Positions 33,324-41,697 of a stretch of DNA of 64,000 bases are shown here, piece by piece; position 1 is the first letter of the stretch; each line of letters opens with the position of its first letter. Source of the stretch: Paenibacillus sp. LHD-38 (lineage in GTDB: Bacteria > Bacillota > Bacilli > Paenibacillales > Paenibacillaceae); contig NZ_JAVIFU010000024.1 of NCBI RefSeq assembly GCF_031157315.1, positions 44,069-108,068 of the forward strand, written 5' to 3'. The notes beneath the pieces are model-generated. The model was not told the origin of the DNA, did not search any database, and was given only the letters and a program-made list of their open reading frames with translations. Both the position numbers and the translations under genes were made by a program.

Positions 33324-34616
33324 GTGACTCCCAGAAAATATGTGCCATTTTTATTAGGCACTTTACTGTTAGCCGCATTGTTGCTTATCCCCTTCTCGAG
33401 AGATGCGAATCCAACAAGCGTAAAGAAGCCTGACGGGAAATCAAGTGTCCAGCCCGTTCCGGGCGAGCTTGTCGTCGATCAACTTGCCAACATTCATGTA
33501 AACGTTTCCTTATCGGATCCACAGTTCCAGCAGCTTCAGGAACTAAACATAAATTTTATGATGAAATATCCACATATTCAAGTTAAGCTGACAAACGAGC
33601 CGTCTAAAAATAAAGCATACGACCTATGGGTGCTTCAGAGCCAGCAAGGTGAAGCCGCGGATATTATCCTGCTTGATAATGGTTGGGTAAGACCGTTCGC
33701 GGTGCGCGGGTTTCTAAAGCCTGCTGACAGCATTTTAACAGGAGATGCGCTTTCAGACCAGATGTCCGGCCTGCTGGATCCGCTCAAATGGAATGGATAC
33801 TTATGGGGCATCCCCAAGGATTTAAATCCGTATATGATCGTATGGAGCAGTTCGCTTCTTGCCGAGGCGGGGTTAAAGGATCCGCCTGCGGATTGGGATT
33901 CTTATCAGTCGGCCGCTTTAAAAATAATCGAGCTCCATCCACAGGCAAGCATAGTAAACTGGACCGCTGGTGATTTACAGCAGCAACTGGCATGGCTGGC
34001 AGCCTTTCAATCCGAACAAAGCAACGTGCTGAATGTTTTGTCTGTAAATGAGAGTCAAGAGCATCAGCTTGAATGGTTTCAGGATAAGGAGACGAAGGTT
34101 AGCCGAATAAATAGCGATGAGAGGACTCGATTAGAAGAGGCTTTCCAAAATAATCAATTGCTTGCAGCCATTATTCCATGGAACGACTACGAGATGCTTA
34201 ATGAGGTTACCCGAAATAAACTGACCGTCGACCGTGAACAAATTTATTATCCTTGGTTAAACGGGCGCAGCTACGTGATCTCATCGAGCAGCAAAAGCGA
34301 AGAAGAAGCGATGCAATGGATACAGGAAATGACCGATATAAACAACCAACAGGTCAGCTATGACCGTTCAGGCCAGCTGCCCGCCCGGGCATCGCTGTAT
34401 GCTTTTAACAGCTCGCTTCAAAGTGTACAATCCCATATACCGCCTGCATGGTGGAAGAACGTGCTGGATACGAATAAAACGGATGTGCAGCTTGTAAGCC
34501 CGGATCCGTTTTGGCCCGAAAAATGGCAGCAGCGAGAGAGGCTATGGGAACAATTTTCCGAGAACCGCTTTGAAATTGCAGCTTATCTTGACGCGTTAGA
34601 AGCTCTGGTTAAATGA
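33324..34616 (+). CDS. Membrane-anchored extracellular solute-binding-like protein
   Basis: A 430-residue protein with an N-terminal hydrophobic segment (about 8-24, PFLLGTLLLAALLLIPF) and no lipobox cysteine, so it is anchored rather than a lipoprotein. The outer part resembles family 1 solute-binding proteins (ADIILLDNGWVRPFAVRGFL near the start, GYLWGIPKDLNPYMIVWSSS in the middle, with split sugar-binding lobes). No transporter genes are near. I start at GTG 33324, nine bases after AAGGA; a start at 33258 would add 22 residues that look unlike a signal region. A role in sensing or wall binding is possible. Confidence 0.7.
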   Translation: MTPRKYVPFLLGTLLLAALLLIPFSRDANPTSVKKPDGKSSVQPVPGELVVDQLANIHVNVSLSDPQFQQLQELNINFMMKYPHIQVKLTNEPSKNKAYDLWVLQSQQGEAADIILLDNGWVRPFAVRGFLKPADSILTGDALSDQMSGLLDPLKWNGYLWGIPKDLNPYMIVWSSSLLAEAGLKDPPADWDSYQSAALKIIELHPQASIVNWTAGDLQQQLAWLAAFQSEQSNVLNVLSVNESQEHQLEWFQDKETKVSRINSDERTRLEEAFQNNQLLAAIIPWNDYEMLNEVTRNKLTVDREQIYYPWLNGRSYVISSSSKSEEEAMQWIQEMTDINNQQVSYDRSGQLPARASLYAFNSSLQSVQSHIPPAWWKNVLDTNKTDVQLVSPDPFWPEKWQQRERLWEQFSENRFEIAAYLDALEALVK

Positions 34617-34617
34617 A

Positions 34618-34660
34618 AAAGAGCCTGACCCTCATCATTATGGAGGACAGGCTCTTTCTT
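34618..34660 (+). terminator. Terminator after the solute-binding-like gene
   Basis: AAAGAGCCTG and CAGGCTCTTT form a 10-bp stem with inner CCTC/GAGG pairing, ending in CTTTCTTG. It begins just at the stop codon. Confidence 0.75.
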
Positions 34661-34693
34661 GTTGCAACAGGCAAGGGAGAAAGGAGGAAGACG

Positions 34694-35800
34694 CTAAAGC
34701 TTAAGACTAAGCTTGATAGTGAGTTCGCCATCCTTCATTTCAACGGAATTGGCTTTAAGGAAGGAGACAATCAAATCAGGATAGAAACCCAAATCAAACT
34801 CCTCCTCTAATGCGCTTCTTGTCGTGTCGGGCAGGGTAAAGCCGTTAAACAGCAGCTCATCGACATGGAATAGGATAGCATTTTTGGGATCATTCTCAAT
34901 GGTGTAATGACCGCTTATTTTAATTTCCATATTATCGCGTTTGCCTTGTGCTATGACTTTACCATCAACGAATTCAAATGCGAAATTGTTAAAAATGTCA
35001 TTTTGCTCCCGCAAAAAAGAATTCAAATCGTCTTCAGGTACGCGAATGGTGTACTGAAAACCTTTAATTTCGAGCAGCTCCTTATTGTCCTGTACCCAGC
35101 TTGGCAGCTTTCGCATTGCTTTCGACAACGCGCGGAAATACTGTTTGACTTCATCGATGCCGGCGGTTTCCCAGTATGAGGTGAGCTCTTTCATCAAGAT
35201 CCTTATTCGATCCGCATCAGATCGGCCCGACAGCTCTTCATCAAGCTGTTTTTCGAGAGCCAGCACTCTCTCTCTCTGCGTTCTGAGCTGCTCCTCTATG
35301 GCAATTAGCTCGTCCTGCCTCGTTTCAAGCTGCGTATAACCTTCCTTAACCTTGCGATATTGCTCAACGTATGTATTCAAGGTATGCTTGTCATGGGTAA
35401 GTATAATTTCGGCATAATCCAGCATTTGGAACAGCTCTGATAATGAATCGAACGATAGAAGAGCGCTAAGCAAAAAGTCCCGTTCTCCCATATAATAAGC
35501 GCGCAGGACGCTGCCTGCTTCATCTTGTTTGTCCGATATTTGCTGCTCCTGCAGCATAAGCTGCTTCTCCGTCTCCGTCATGGTCAGCGTGAGCTGCTCT
35601 TTCTGTTCCCCGATGCGCGCGATCTCTTTGTCGATTTCTACGACGGATAAGCTTTTTTCAAGTAAGGAATGAATATCCGCCTCATCTACAGGCAGTGGCT
35701 CTGCCCATGCGGAAGACTGAAACAGAAGCAATACGACAACAAGCATCGCCGTGGCTGCTACGGAAATACGATTACGCTTGGCTGGCAAAGTCAACGGCAT
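34694..35800 (-). CDS. Secreted coiled-coil protein
   Basis: A 368-residue protein with a signal peptide (hydrophobic 13-28, likely cut after AWA), then about 160 residues of coiled coil (EIARIGEQKEQLTLTMTETEK, LETRQDELIAIEEQL) resembling the N-terminal coiled coil of PcsB/CwlO-like wall hydrolases, and a C-terminal beta-rich domain of about 150 residues without a known catalytic motif. No NlpC/P60 or CHAP domain is attached. GAGGAGGG precedes the ATG. Perhaps a regulator of a wall hydrolase; not established. Confidence 0.7.
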   Translation of the reverse strand: MPLTLPAKRNRISVAATAMLVVVLLLFQSSAWAEPLPVDEADIHSLLEKSLSVVEIDKEIARIGEQKEQLTLTMTETEKQLMLQEQQISDKQDEAGSVLRAYYMGERDFLLSALLSFDSLSELFQMLDYAEIILTHDKHTLNTYVEQYRKVKEGYTQLETRQDELIAIEEQLRTQRERVLALEKQLDEELSGRSDADRIRILMKELTSYWETAGIDEVKQYFRALSKAMRKLPSWVQDNKELLEIKGFQYTIRVPEDDLNSFLREQNDIFNNFAFEFVDGKVIAQGKRDNMEIKISGHYTIENDPKNAILFHVDELLFNGFTLPDTTRSALEEEFDLGFYPDLIVSFLKANSVEMKDGELTIKLSLKL

Positions 35801-35876
35801 CGTCCCTCCTCAGCATTCATTTTATGCGGAAATCCATTCTATTATATCTTACATTTGGAAAAGGATGAACCTTATC

Positions 35877-37037
35877 ATGAACGAAAAAGAGCTGGCAGCT
35901 TCCATTGGAACAGACATTGCAGCTTCATCCTTAATAGGCTGGCCTGTCAATTCACGCGGTGAAGACCGCAGCGTGCCTTGTATTTCATTCCTTCGTTATA
36001 TGAATGCTTGCCTATACGATGTCCAATACGGCTATTACACTTCTGGGCCAACCCGTGTGGGGAAGGATGGTGATTTTTATACAAGCTCAGGCATAGGACA
36101 GGTGCTTTCGGAAGTGCTTGCGGGCTATGCGATAACTTATGGGAAAACGTTAAACGTACCATTGAAGCTTATCGAATGGGGAGCGGGAACAGGCAGATTG
36201 TCTGCGCAAATTGCTGCCGCCGGCAGAAGGCGAAGCCATAGCTGGAATTCGAGCTTTCAGCCGATTCTTATCGAGGATCATCCTCTTCACATGCAAGAGG
36301 CGAGGCAAACCTTTGCCGACCTAAGCAGCTCGGGTGAAGCTGGGCAGAAGGCGCATTTTTTTTCATCCAATGAGGCATGGGAAGCCAGCTGTCTGCGAGA
36401 GCCGGCTCTGGTGCTTGCTAATGAGCTGTTGGATGCATTTCCGGTACATCTCGTCGCTTGTATAGATGGACAGATTGTGGAAATTGGCGTTGCCGGCGAT
36501 GCAGCGCAAGGCTTTTATGAGGTATACATGCCGCTTACGGACTCGAGAATTAGTGGATGGCTGGAAAGGGATGGCATAAAGCTTAGGGAAGGCCAGCGCA
36601 CGGAGATTCATTCAGGCGCAGCCGATTTTTTGAAGAGGCTTGGATCTGTGATGACGAGGGGACGTCTTATTCTCATCGATTATGGCCATGAGGCTGACGA
36701 ATACGCGGCGGAGCATCGGATGCGGGGGACATTGATGTGTTACTGGCGGCATATAGCAAGCGATAACCCGTATATCAGAATAGGCCAACAGGATATTACC
36801 TCGCATGTGCCATTTACTTTTGTGCGGAATGAAGCACTGGAGAGCGGATGGAGAGTGATCGACTACATAACCCAAAAGCAGTTCTTGATCGAAAACGGAG
36901 TGCTGGAGATGCTTCAAAACTATAATGGTACGGATCCCTTCAGCGAGGAAATGCGAAAAAATCGAGCGATTAGGCAGCTGCTTCTTAGCGATCAGATGAG
37001 TGAATCCTTTAAAGTCATGGTGCTCGACAAAATATAG
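35877..37037 (+). CDS. MidA-like SAM-dependent methyltransferase (DUF185)
   Basis: A 386-residue protein of the MidA/NDUFAF7 family: DFYTSSGIGQVLSEVLA, the SAM-binding ELGAGTGR-like IEWGAGTGRLSAQI, ANELLDAFPVH, and LILIDYGHEADEY. In mitochondria the relative dimethylates an arginine of complex I; the bacterial substrate is unknown. I use the ATG at 35877; the reading can be extended to 35751, but those residues overlap the divergent gene's 5' end and do not fit the family. AAAGGA is about 12 bases upstream. Confidence 0.85.
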   Translation: MNEKELAASIGTDIAASSLIGWPVNSRGEDRSVPCISFLRYMNACLYDVQYGYYTSGPTRVGKDGDFYTSSGIGQVLSEVLAGYAITYGKTLNVPLKLIEWGAGTGRLSAQIAAAGRRRSHSWNSSFQPILIEDHPLHMQEARQTFADLSSSGEAGQKAHFFSSNEAWEASCLREPALVLANELLDAFPVHLVACIDGQIVEIGVAGDAAQGFYEVYMPLTDSRISGWLERDGIKLREGQRTEIHSGAADFLKRLGSVMTRGRLILIDYGHEADEYAAEHRMRGTLMCYWRHIASDNPYIRIGQQDITSHVPFTFVRNEALESGWRVIDYITQKQFLIENGVLEMLQNYNGTDPFSEEMRKNRAIRQLLLSDQMSESFKVMVLDKI

Positions 37038-37049
37038 CCAGTACATAGA

Positions 37050-37085
37050 AAAAAGGTGCCAATCCTATAGGATTGGCACCTTTTT
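37050..37085. terminator. Strong two-way terminator after the MidA-like gene
   Basis: A perfect 16-bp stem, AAAAAGGTGCCAATCC with GGATTGGCACCTTTTT, around TATA. Its T and A runs suit both the plus-strand gene and the minus-strand DUF2626 gene. Confidence 0.92.
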
Positions 37086-37172
37086 CTAATCAAATACAAG
37101 TATGTACAGCAGCTGCTGTTACGTCACTTATACTCCGTACCTCATAAGCTTTCTTGGAACGGCTTGCCTTGG

Positions 37173-37409
37173 TTAGAACGGCAAGTCCATCTTGAAGACA
37201 GACCAATACGTGAAACCCACGAATGAAATGATCATATATCCCCAGAACATAACGATGTATGTTCTTTCGGAGAAGTTCAAGTAGCCTAGAAATACGAAAG
37301 CAACGGCCTGCGCGAAAAACAATAGCGCAAATTCCGTCATATGGCCTGCGAAAGCCATTAGTCCGATTACCAGGGTCCAAAAGCCAAGTACCCGATACAT
37401 GCGTGCCAT
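37173..37409 (-). CDS. DUF2626 small membrane protein
   Basis: A 78-residue protein with three hydrophobic segments starting MARMYRVLGFWTLVIGLMAF and ending TYWSVFKMDLPF, a close fit in length and form to the DUF2626 family (YqgY-like) of Bacillales. Function unknown. AGGGGGA is about eight bases before the ATG. Stands alone on the minus strand. Confidence 0.82.
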   Translation of the reverse strand: MARMYRVLGFWTLVIGLMAFAGHMTEFALLFFAQAVAFVFLGYLNFSERTYIVMFWGYMIISFVGFTYWSVFKMDLPF

Positions 37410-37685
37410 GATAATATCCCCCTCTCGCTGCGACCCGATTTTCTAATGATCATTATAACGTTTGGCGAAATAAGTGTAAACCAAAATCAGTGACGAAATC
37501 GCAAACTTTTTGTATTCATACGGTTAATGCCTGCAGACTTAGATATAGTTTGCTCAAATATACGAGCTAACATGTATGAGCAGAAGAAAAAATGGTTATA
37601 CAAATTAGTATCCAATAGATTCTATGAACTCTACCAAGGGCATAGAGATAAAGTAAGCGCCTTTACGTTAGGAGGTTTTCGTTGC

Positions 37686-38336
37686 ATGACAGCAGTCAGA
37701 CAAGATGCGTGGAGTCCGGACGATGATTTAATTCTCGCCGAGGTTACACTACGCCATATTCGCGAAGGAAGTACCCAGCTGGCAGCTTTTGAAGAAGTTG
37801 GCGAACGAATCGGACGTACATCCGCAGCCTGCGGATTCCGTTGGAACAGCTGTGTTCGCAAAAGGTATGAGGATGCCATTCAAATCGCTAAGCAGCAGCG
37901 CCAGAAGCGCAATTATTTGAAAAAACAAACGATTGTCGCTACGCCGCATGTTTCATCAATTGCCGTTTTTGAGACGGATGAACGTGGTTTCAAGCAAGAG
38001 AGCGGAACCATTGAAGAAGGTCTGTCGGTTGATGCAGTTATTCGTTTTCTCCGTGGATGGAAGACGACCTATCAGGATCTAACGCGTCAAATTAAATGGT
38101 TTGAGAAGGAACTGAAAGAAAAAGAGGATGAGCTGTATCGTTTGCGAGATCAGAATGAGAGATTGTCCAAAGAGGTTAACAACGTTCAAACCGATTACCG
38201 CGCCGTGAATGACGATTACAAAACGTTGATCCAAATCATGGATCGCGCGAGAAGGCTCACCGTATTGACGAACGAAGATGAAGCAAAACCTAGATTTAAG
38301 ATGGATGCTAATGGTAATTTGGAACGTATTGAATAA
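37686..38336 (+). CDS. gerR: RsfA/GerR-family sporulation regulator
   Basis: A 216-residue protein. The N-terminal 70 residues form a Myb/SANT-like DNA-binding domain (AWSPDDDLILAEVTLRHIREG, RIGRTSAACGFRWNSCVRK); a long coiled coil follows (WFEKELKEKEDELYRLRDQN). B. subtilis has ylbO (gerR), a sigma-E-dependent regulator, at the matching place before ylbQ/panE, which supports the symbol, although RsfA is a close paralog. I start at ATG 37686 because AGGAGG lies ten bases before it. Confidence 0.8.
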   Translation: MTAVRQDAWSPDDDLILAEVTLRHIREGSTQLAAFEEVGERIGRTSAACGFRWNSCVRKRYEDAIQIAKQQRQKRNYLKKQTIVATPHVSSIAVFETDERGFKQESGTIEEGLSVDAVIRFLRGWKTTYQDLTRQIKWFEKELKEKEDELYRLRDQNERLSKEVNNVQTDYRAVNDDYKTLIQIMDRARRLTVLTNEDEAKPRFKMDANGNLERIE

Positions 38337-38352
38337 GTTATAAAATGAACAT

Positions 38353-38394
38353 AAGCGAGACTGGCCTAAACAATGGGCTGGTCTCGCTTTTTTT
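38353..38394 (+). terminator. Terminator after the gerR-like gene
   Basis: AAGCGAGAC and GTCTCGCTT form a 9-bp stem with extra inner pairs, followed by a T run, 17 bases after the stop. Confidence 0.88.
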
Positions 38395-38488
38395 GCACGG
38401 ATGCTAAAATGAGTTGCCATATTTTCTGTAAATTTGATACGATATTTGCTAAATAGTATTGAGCAGCGTTGTTCGGAAGGAGTACGGG

Positions 38489-39484
38489 GTGCAAATTGAT
38501 GTGGTGGGCGGAGGTTCGCTAGGACTGCTCTATGGGGCGAAGCTTGCAGAGGCAGGCGCGGATGTGACCATTTGGACGCGCAGCAAGGAACAAGCAGCTT
38601 TGTTAACCGATCAGGGAACGATGGTTCGTGAGCTCGGTGGAACAAGGGAACACGTCGTCCGAATAAAAGGCGTATGGGGCGGTCATGCTGACCGTGCCGG
38701 AATGAGAACCGAGAATAACGGTACTGGATTACGCTGGCTCGTACTTGCCGTTAAGCAAACGGATGTGGACGAGCTGCTTTTAGAATTGCTCGACCAGCTT
38801 GCTGCTTGCTCAAATGATGAGCATACACCGATTATCTGTTTACAAAACGGCATTGGTCATCTGGATCGCATTAAGTCCAAGCTTCCTAACAATCCATTGT
38901 TTGCCGCGGTCACGACAGAAGGCGCTAAACGACTCGATGCTCGTTCGGTTGAGCATACGGGCAGGGGAGAGCTGTGGCTTGGTGAATGGGCAGGAAATGA
39001 GCGCAATCCAGACAATACCCAAGATATCTCGCTAAAAATGTTGGTTTCCACGCTGCAATCGGCAGGATTTGCCACCTTTCTGTCGAATGACATGGAGAAT
39101 CGAATTTATTATAAACTACTCATAAATGCGATAATAAACCCGTTGACGGCTCTATTCGATGTGGAGAACGGGGAGCTGCCTCTTCATCCATCCCGCAAGA
39201 AACTGATGCGAGCATTATATGCGGAATCCGAGTTTATTCTGGAGAGAGCAGGGATGGCCTTACAACAGGACGGTTGGCAGCTAGTTTTAGACGTATGCAG
39301 GAACACCAGCCGTAACATATCCTCTATGCTTAGCGATATTCGAGCAGGAAGAGCGACAGAAATAGATGCAATTAATGGTGGCGTTGTCATGTTAGCCGAG
39401 AAATTCGGGCTGCAAGCGCCGCTAAATCAAGCCGTAATAGAATTCGTTAAAGCGCTGCATCCGATGCCGAGTATGGGGGAGTGA
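38489..39484 (+). CDS. panE: 2-dehydropantoate 2-reductase
   Basis: A 331-residue NADPH enzyme that makes pantoate for coenzyme A. The Rossmann motif GGGSLGLLYG is at the N-terminus; the catalytic region includes VKQTD, LQNGIGH, the lysine/asparagine stretch YYKLLINAIINPLTAL, and the late RAGRATEIDAINGGVV. The start is GTG at 38489, six bases after AAGGAG; the earlier TTG at 38459 has no ribosome site. Same place as ylbQ in B. subtilis. Confidence 0.92.
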   Translation: MQIDVVGGGSLGLLYGAKLAEAGADVTIWTRSKEQAALLTDQGTMVRELGGTREHVVRIKGVWGGHADRAGMRTENNGTGLRWLVLAVKQTDVDELLLELLDQLAACSNDEHTPIICLQNGIGHLDRIKSKLPNNPLFAAVTTEGAKRLDARSVEHTGRGELWLGEWAGNERNPDNTQDISLKMLVSTLQSAGFATFLSNDMENRIYYKLLINAIINPLTALFDVENGELPLHPSRKKLMRALYAESEFILERAGMALQQDGWQLVLDVCRNTSRNISSMLSDIRAGRATEIDAINGGVVMLAEKFGLQAPLNQAVIEFVKALHPMPSMGE

Positions 39485-39490
39485 AGCATA

Positions 39491-39886
39491 ATGGAATGGA
39501 TATGGGAAAGCATCAAGCATGTATATGCTTATTTGGCTGTTATTCCAATCATACCTTTCGCAATCGTATTATTTGGTTATGGGGCATATATTCAAGATCG
39601 AAAAAAAGCGTTCCGGATGGCCATGGACATAACCACCGCGTTATTAATTGGCTGCGTGGCCGTATTATTCGATAAGCTTTTCAACAGCCAATTCGGTATT
39701 TACGGTATTTTGTTGTTTATGCTGCTTAGCGGGGGATTGCTCGGTAATGCTCAGTTTCGCAAGAGAGGCAAGATTGACGGCAAAAAGATTTTCAAGACGA
39801 TTTGGCGGCTTAGCTTTTTTACGATGAGCTTGCTGTACATCGTCTTCATGTGCATCGGAATTGGCAAATTGGTGTTCACCGCTTAA
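39491..39886 (+). CDS. DUF3397 membrane protein
   Basis: A 131-residue protein with four hydrophobic segments (about 12-30, 45-62, 66-82, 105-127) and a basic loop (QFRKRGKIDGKK). Position between panE and bshC and the overall form fit DUF3397 of Bacillales. It starts six bases after panE stops, with GGGGGAG inside the panE end. Function unknown. Confidence 0.8.
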   Translation: MEWIWESIKHVYAYLAVIPIIPFAIVLFGYGAYIQDRKKAFRMAMDITTALLIGCVAVLFDKLFNSQFGIYGILLFMLLSGGLLGNAQFRKRGKIDGKKIFKTIWRLSFFTMSLLYIVFMCIGIGKLVFTA

Positions 39887-39906
39887 CTGAAGAACGACGC
39901 GCTAAG

Positions 39907-39932
39907 CGCCTCTTTTTAATAGAGGCGTTTTT
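39907..39932 (+). terminator. Terminator before bshC
   Basis: CGCCTCT and AGAGGCG form a 7-bp stem with loop TTTTAAT and a TTTTTG tail. Confidence 0.8.
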
Positions 39933-40034
39933 GTTTTGACGGACGGCTTCCCCTTTGTGTACAATTAAAGGGTTAAGTTTTTTTCATATAAAGTCGCTTA
40001 GACGACTATAAAGCGGGAGGTTACAGGCTGCGCT

Positions 40035-41675
40035 ATGAGAAAAGAAACGTATTCATTGCCAAGCGCTCAGCCTTTGACAGAGGCTTATATACATCGGACA
40101 GATGACCGTATCGATGCCTTGTATGGCTATCATGCGGGAGCGGAAGAGGATTGGGAAAGACGTTATCAACGATTGGAGCAAAGCCGTGATGTACGTGTCG
40201 AGGCTGTTGAAATCGCACGCGTGCTGCGCACATATAACGAGGCGGTTACGTCTGCACCGGAAGTGTTTGCATCCATTTCAGCAATAGCGGAAGGAGCTCC
40301 TGTCGTCGTCGGAGGACAGCAGGCGGGATTATGGACGGGGCCGTTGCTAGTTATACATAAGGCGGTATCCATTATTGGAGCTGCGAAATCTGCAAGTGAG
40401 CAGTTAGGACAAACGGTTGTGCCCGTTTTTTGGATTGCCGGCGAGGATCATGATTGGGATGAAGCCAATCATGCTTATGTGCTTACAGCCGAGCATGAGC
40501 TGCGCAAGCTGAATGTGCAGCGCCCGGAAGGAAGCCGTACATCGGTAAGCCGTACGAGCATCGACGCAGAAACATGGGAGCAGCTGCTGCAAGACTTGGA
40601 GCAAGCGCTGCCTCCTTCTGAGTTTAAGCCTATTCTGCTCGAGGAATTAAAACAGATGTCTCAAAAGGCAAAGTCTTTATCTGATTTTTTTGCGATGATC
40701 ATAAGTCATTTATTTGGAAAGCAGGGCTTAGTGCTGCTTGATGCCGACTTTGAGGGCATCCGCCGATTAGAAGCTCCGATGTTCAGAAAGATCATTGCAA
40801 AGAATGATGATTTAGAGAAGGCGTATGCCGCTTCTGCCGCCAAGGTCAAGGAGTTCGGTTATGAGCTGCAAGCGGATGTAACGCCAGGCAGCGCAAATCT
40901 GTTCCTTTTCAACGCGGCGAGTGAAGGGGATAGGACGCTGCTTCACAAGAAGGATGGCTTATTTCAGGATCGTAAGGGTCAGCTGTCGTTGACACGGGAG
41001 AAATTATTATCCATCGCTGATGAAAAGCCGCAGCAGCTTAGCAACAACGTCCTTACTAGACCGTTGATGCAGGATTATTTATTTCCTGTTCTTGCAACCG
41101 TGCTGGGTCCCGGCGAGATCGCTTATTGGGCTTTGACCGGAGAAGCTTTCCGGACGCTCGGTATGGAAATGCCGATCATCGTTCCCCGCATGTCTTATTC
41201 GTTGATAGAGGGAACGGTAGCTAAGCATATGGGCAAATATGAGCTTACGTTCGAGGATGTGATGGTCCGATTTGAGGAGCGTAAGGGGAATTGGCTGAAA
41301 GAGCAGGACGGATTATCGATCGAAGAGCAATTTGCGCAAGCGAGACAGACGTTCGAACAGCTGTACAAACCGCTGCTTGATCTGGCAACATCTGTTCAAC
41401 CTTCGCTCTCTAAGCTGGGTGACACGAATCTGCAAAAAATCGTGGAGCAAATCAACTATATGTCTTCGAAGACAGTAGATGCTTTCAATAAACAATTTGA
41501 AGCTTCCACCCGCCAACTCGACCGAATCCATCTTTCGATTAAACCTCATGGAAAACCGCAGGAGCGCGTGCTGAATATGACGGCATATTGGAATCGGTAC
41601 AGCTTGAGCTGGCTGGAGAAGCTGCTTGAGGCTCCATACTACCGCACCGGCGGACATGAAATCGTTTATTTATAG
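40035..41675 (+). CDS. bshC: Bacillithiol synthase (cysteine-adding enzyme) BshC
   Basis: A 546-residue enzyme that joins cysteine to GlcN-malate in the last step of bacillithiol synthesis. Typical stretches are VVGGQQAGLWTGPLLVIHKA, FWIAGEDHDWDEANHAYV and the late GPGEIAYWALTG. The GGGAGGT site is 14 bases before the ATG, longer than usual; no closer alternative start is seen. The neighbour ahcY may supply homocysteine-derived sulfur. In B. subtilis bshC (yllA) is also just before mraZ. Confidence 0.95.
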   Translation: MRKETYSLPSAQPLTEAYIHRTDDRIDALYGYHAGAEEDWERRYQRLEQSRDVRVEAVEIARVLRTYNEAVTSAPEVFASISAIAEGAPVVVGGQQAGLWTGPLLVIHKAVSIIGAAKSASEQLGQTVVPVFWIAGEDHDWDEANHAYVLTAEHELRKLNVQRPEGSRTSVSRTSIDAETWEQLLQDLEQALPPSEFKPILLEELKQMSQKAKSLSDFFAMIISHLFGKQGLVLLDADFEGIRRLEAPMFRKIIAKNDDLEKAYAASAAKVKEFGYELQADVTPGSANLFLFNAASEGDRTLLHKKDGLFQDRKGQLSLTREKLLSIADEKPQQLSNNVLTRPLMQDYLFPVLATVLGPGEIAYWALTGEAFRTLGMEMPIIVPRMSYSLIEGTVAKHMGKYELTFEDVMVRFEERKGNWLKEQDGLSIEEQFAQARQTFEQLYKPLLDLATSVQPSLSKLGDTNLQKIVEQINYMSSKTVDAFNKQFEASTRQLDRIHLSIKPHGKPQERVLNMTAYWNRYSLSWLEKLLEAPYYRTGGHEIVYL

Positions 41676-41697
41676 AAATCAATAGGAGGTAAATAAT

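Noticed and set aside
37527..37685. A longer N-terminus for the gerR-like protein
   Set aside because: The DNA-binding domain begins at the ATG at 37686, which has AGGAGG upstream; the earlier part is leader.
41676..41697. An SAH riboswitch before ahcY
   Set aside because: Only 22 bases separate ahcY from bshC, too short for any known aptamer.
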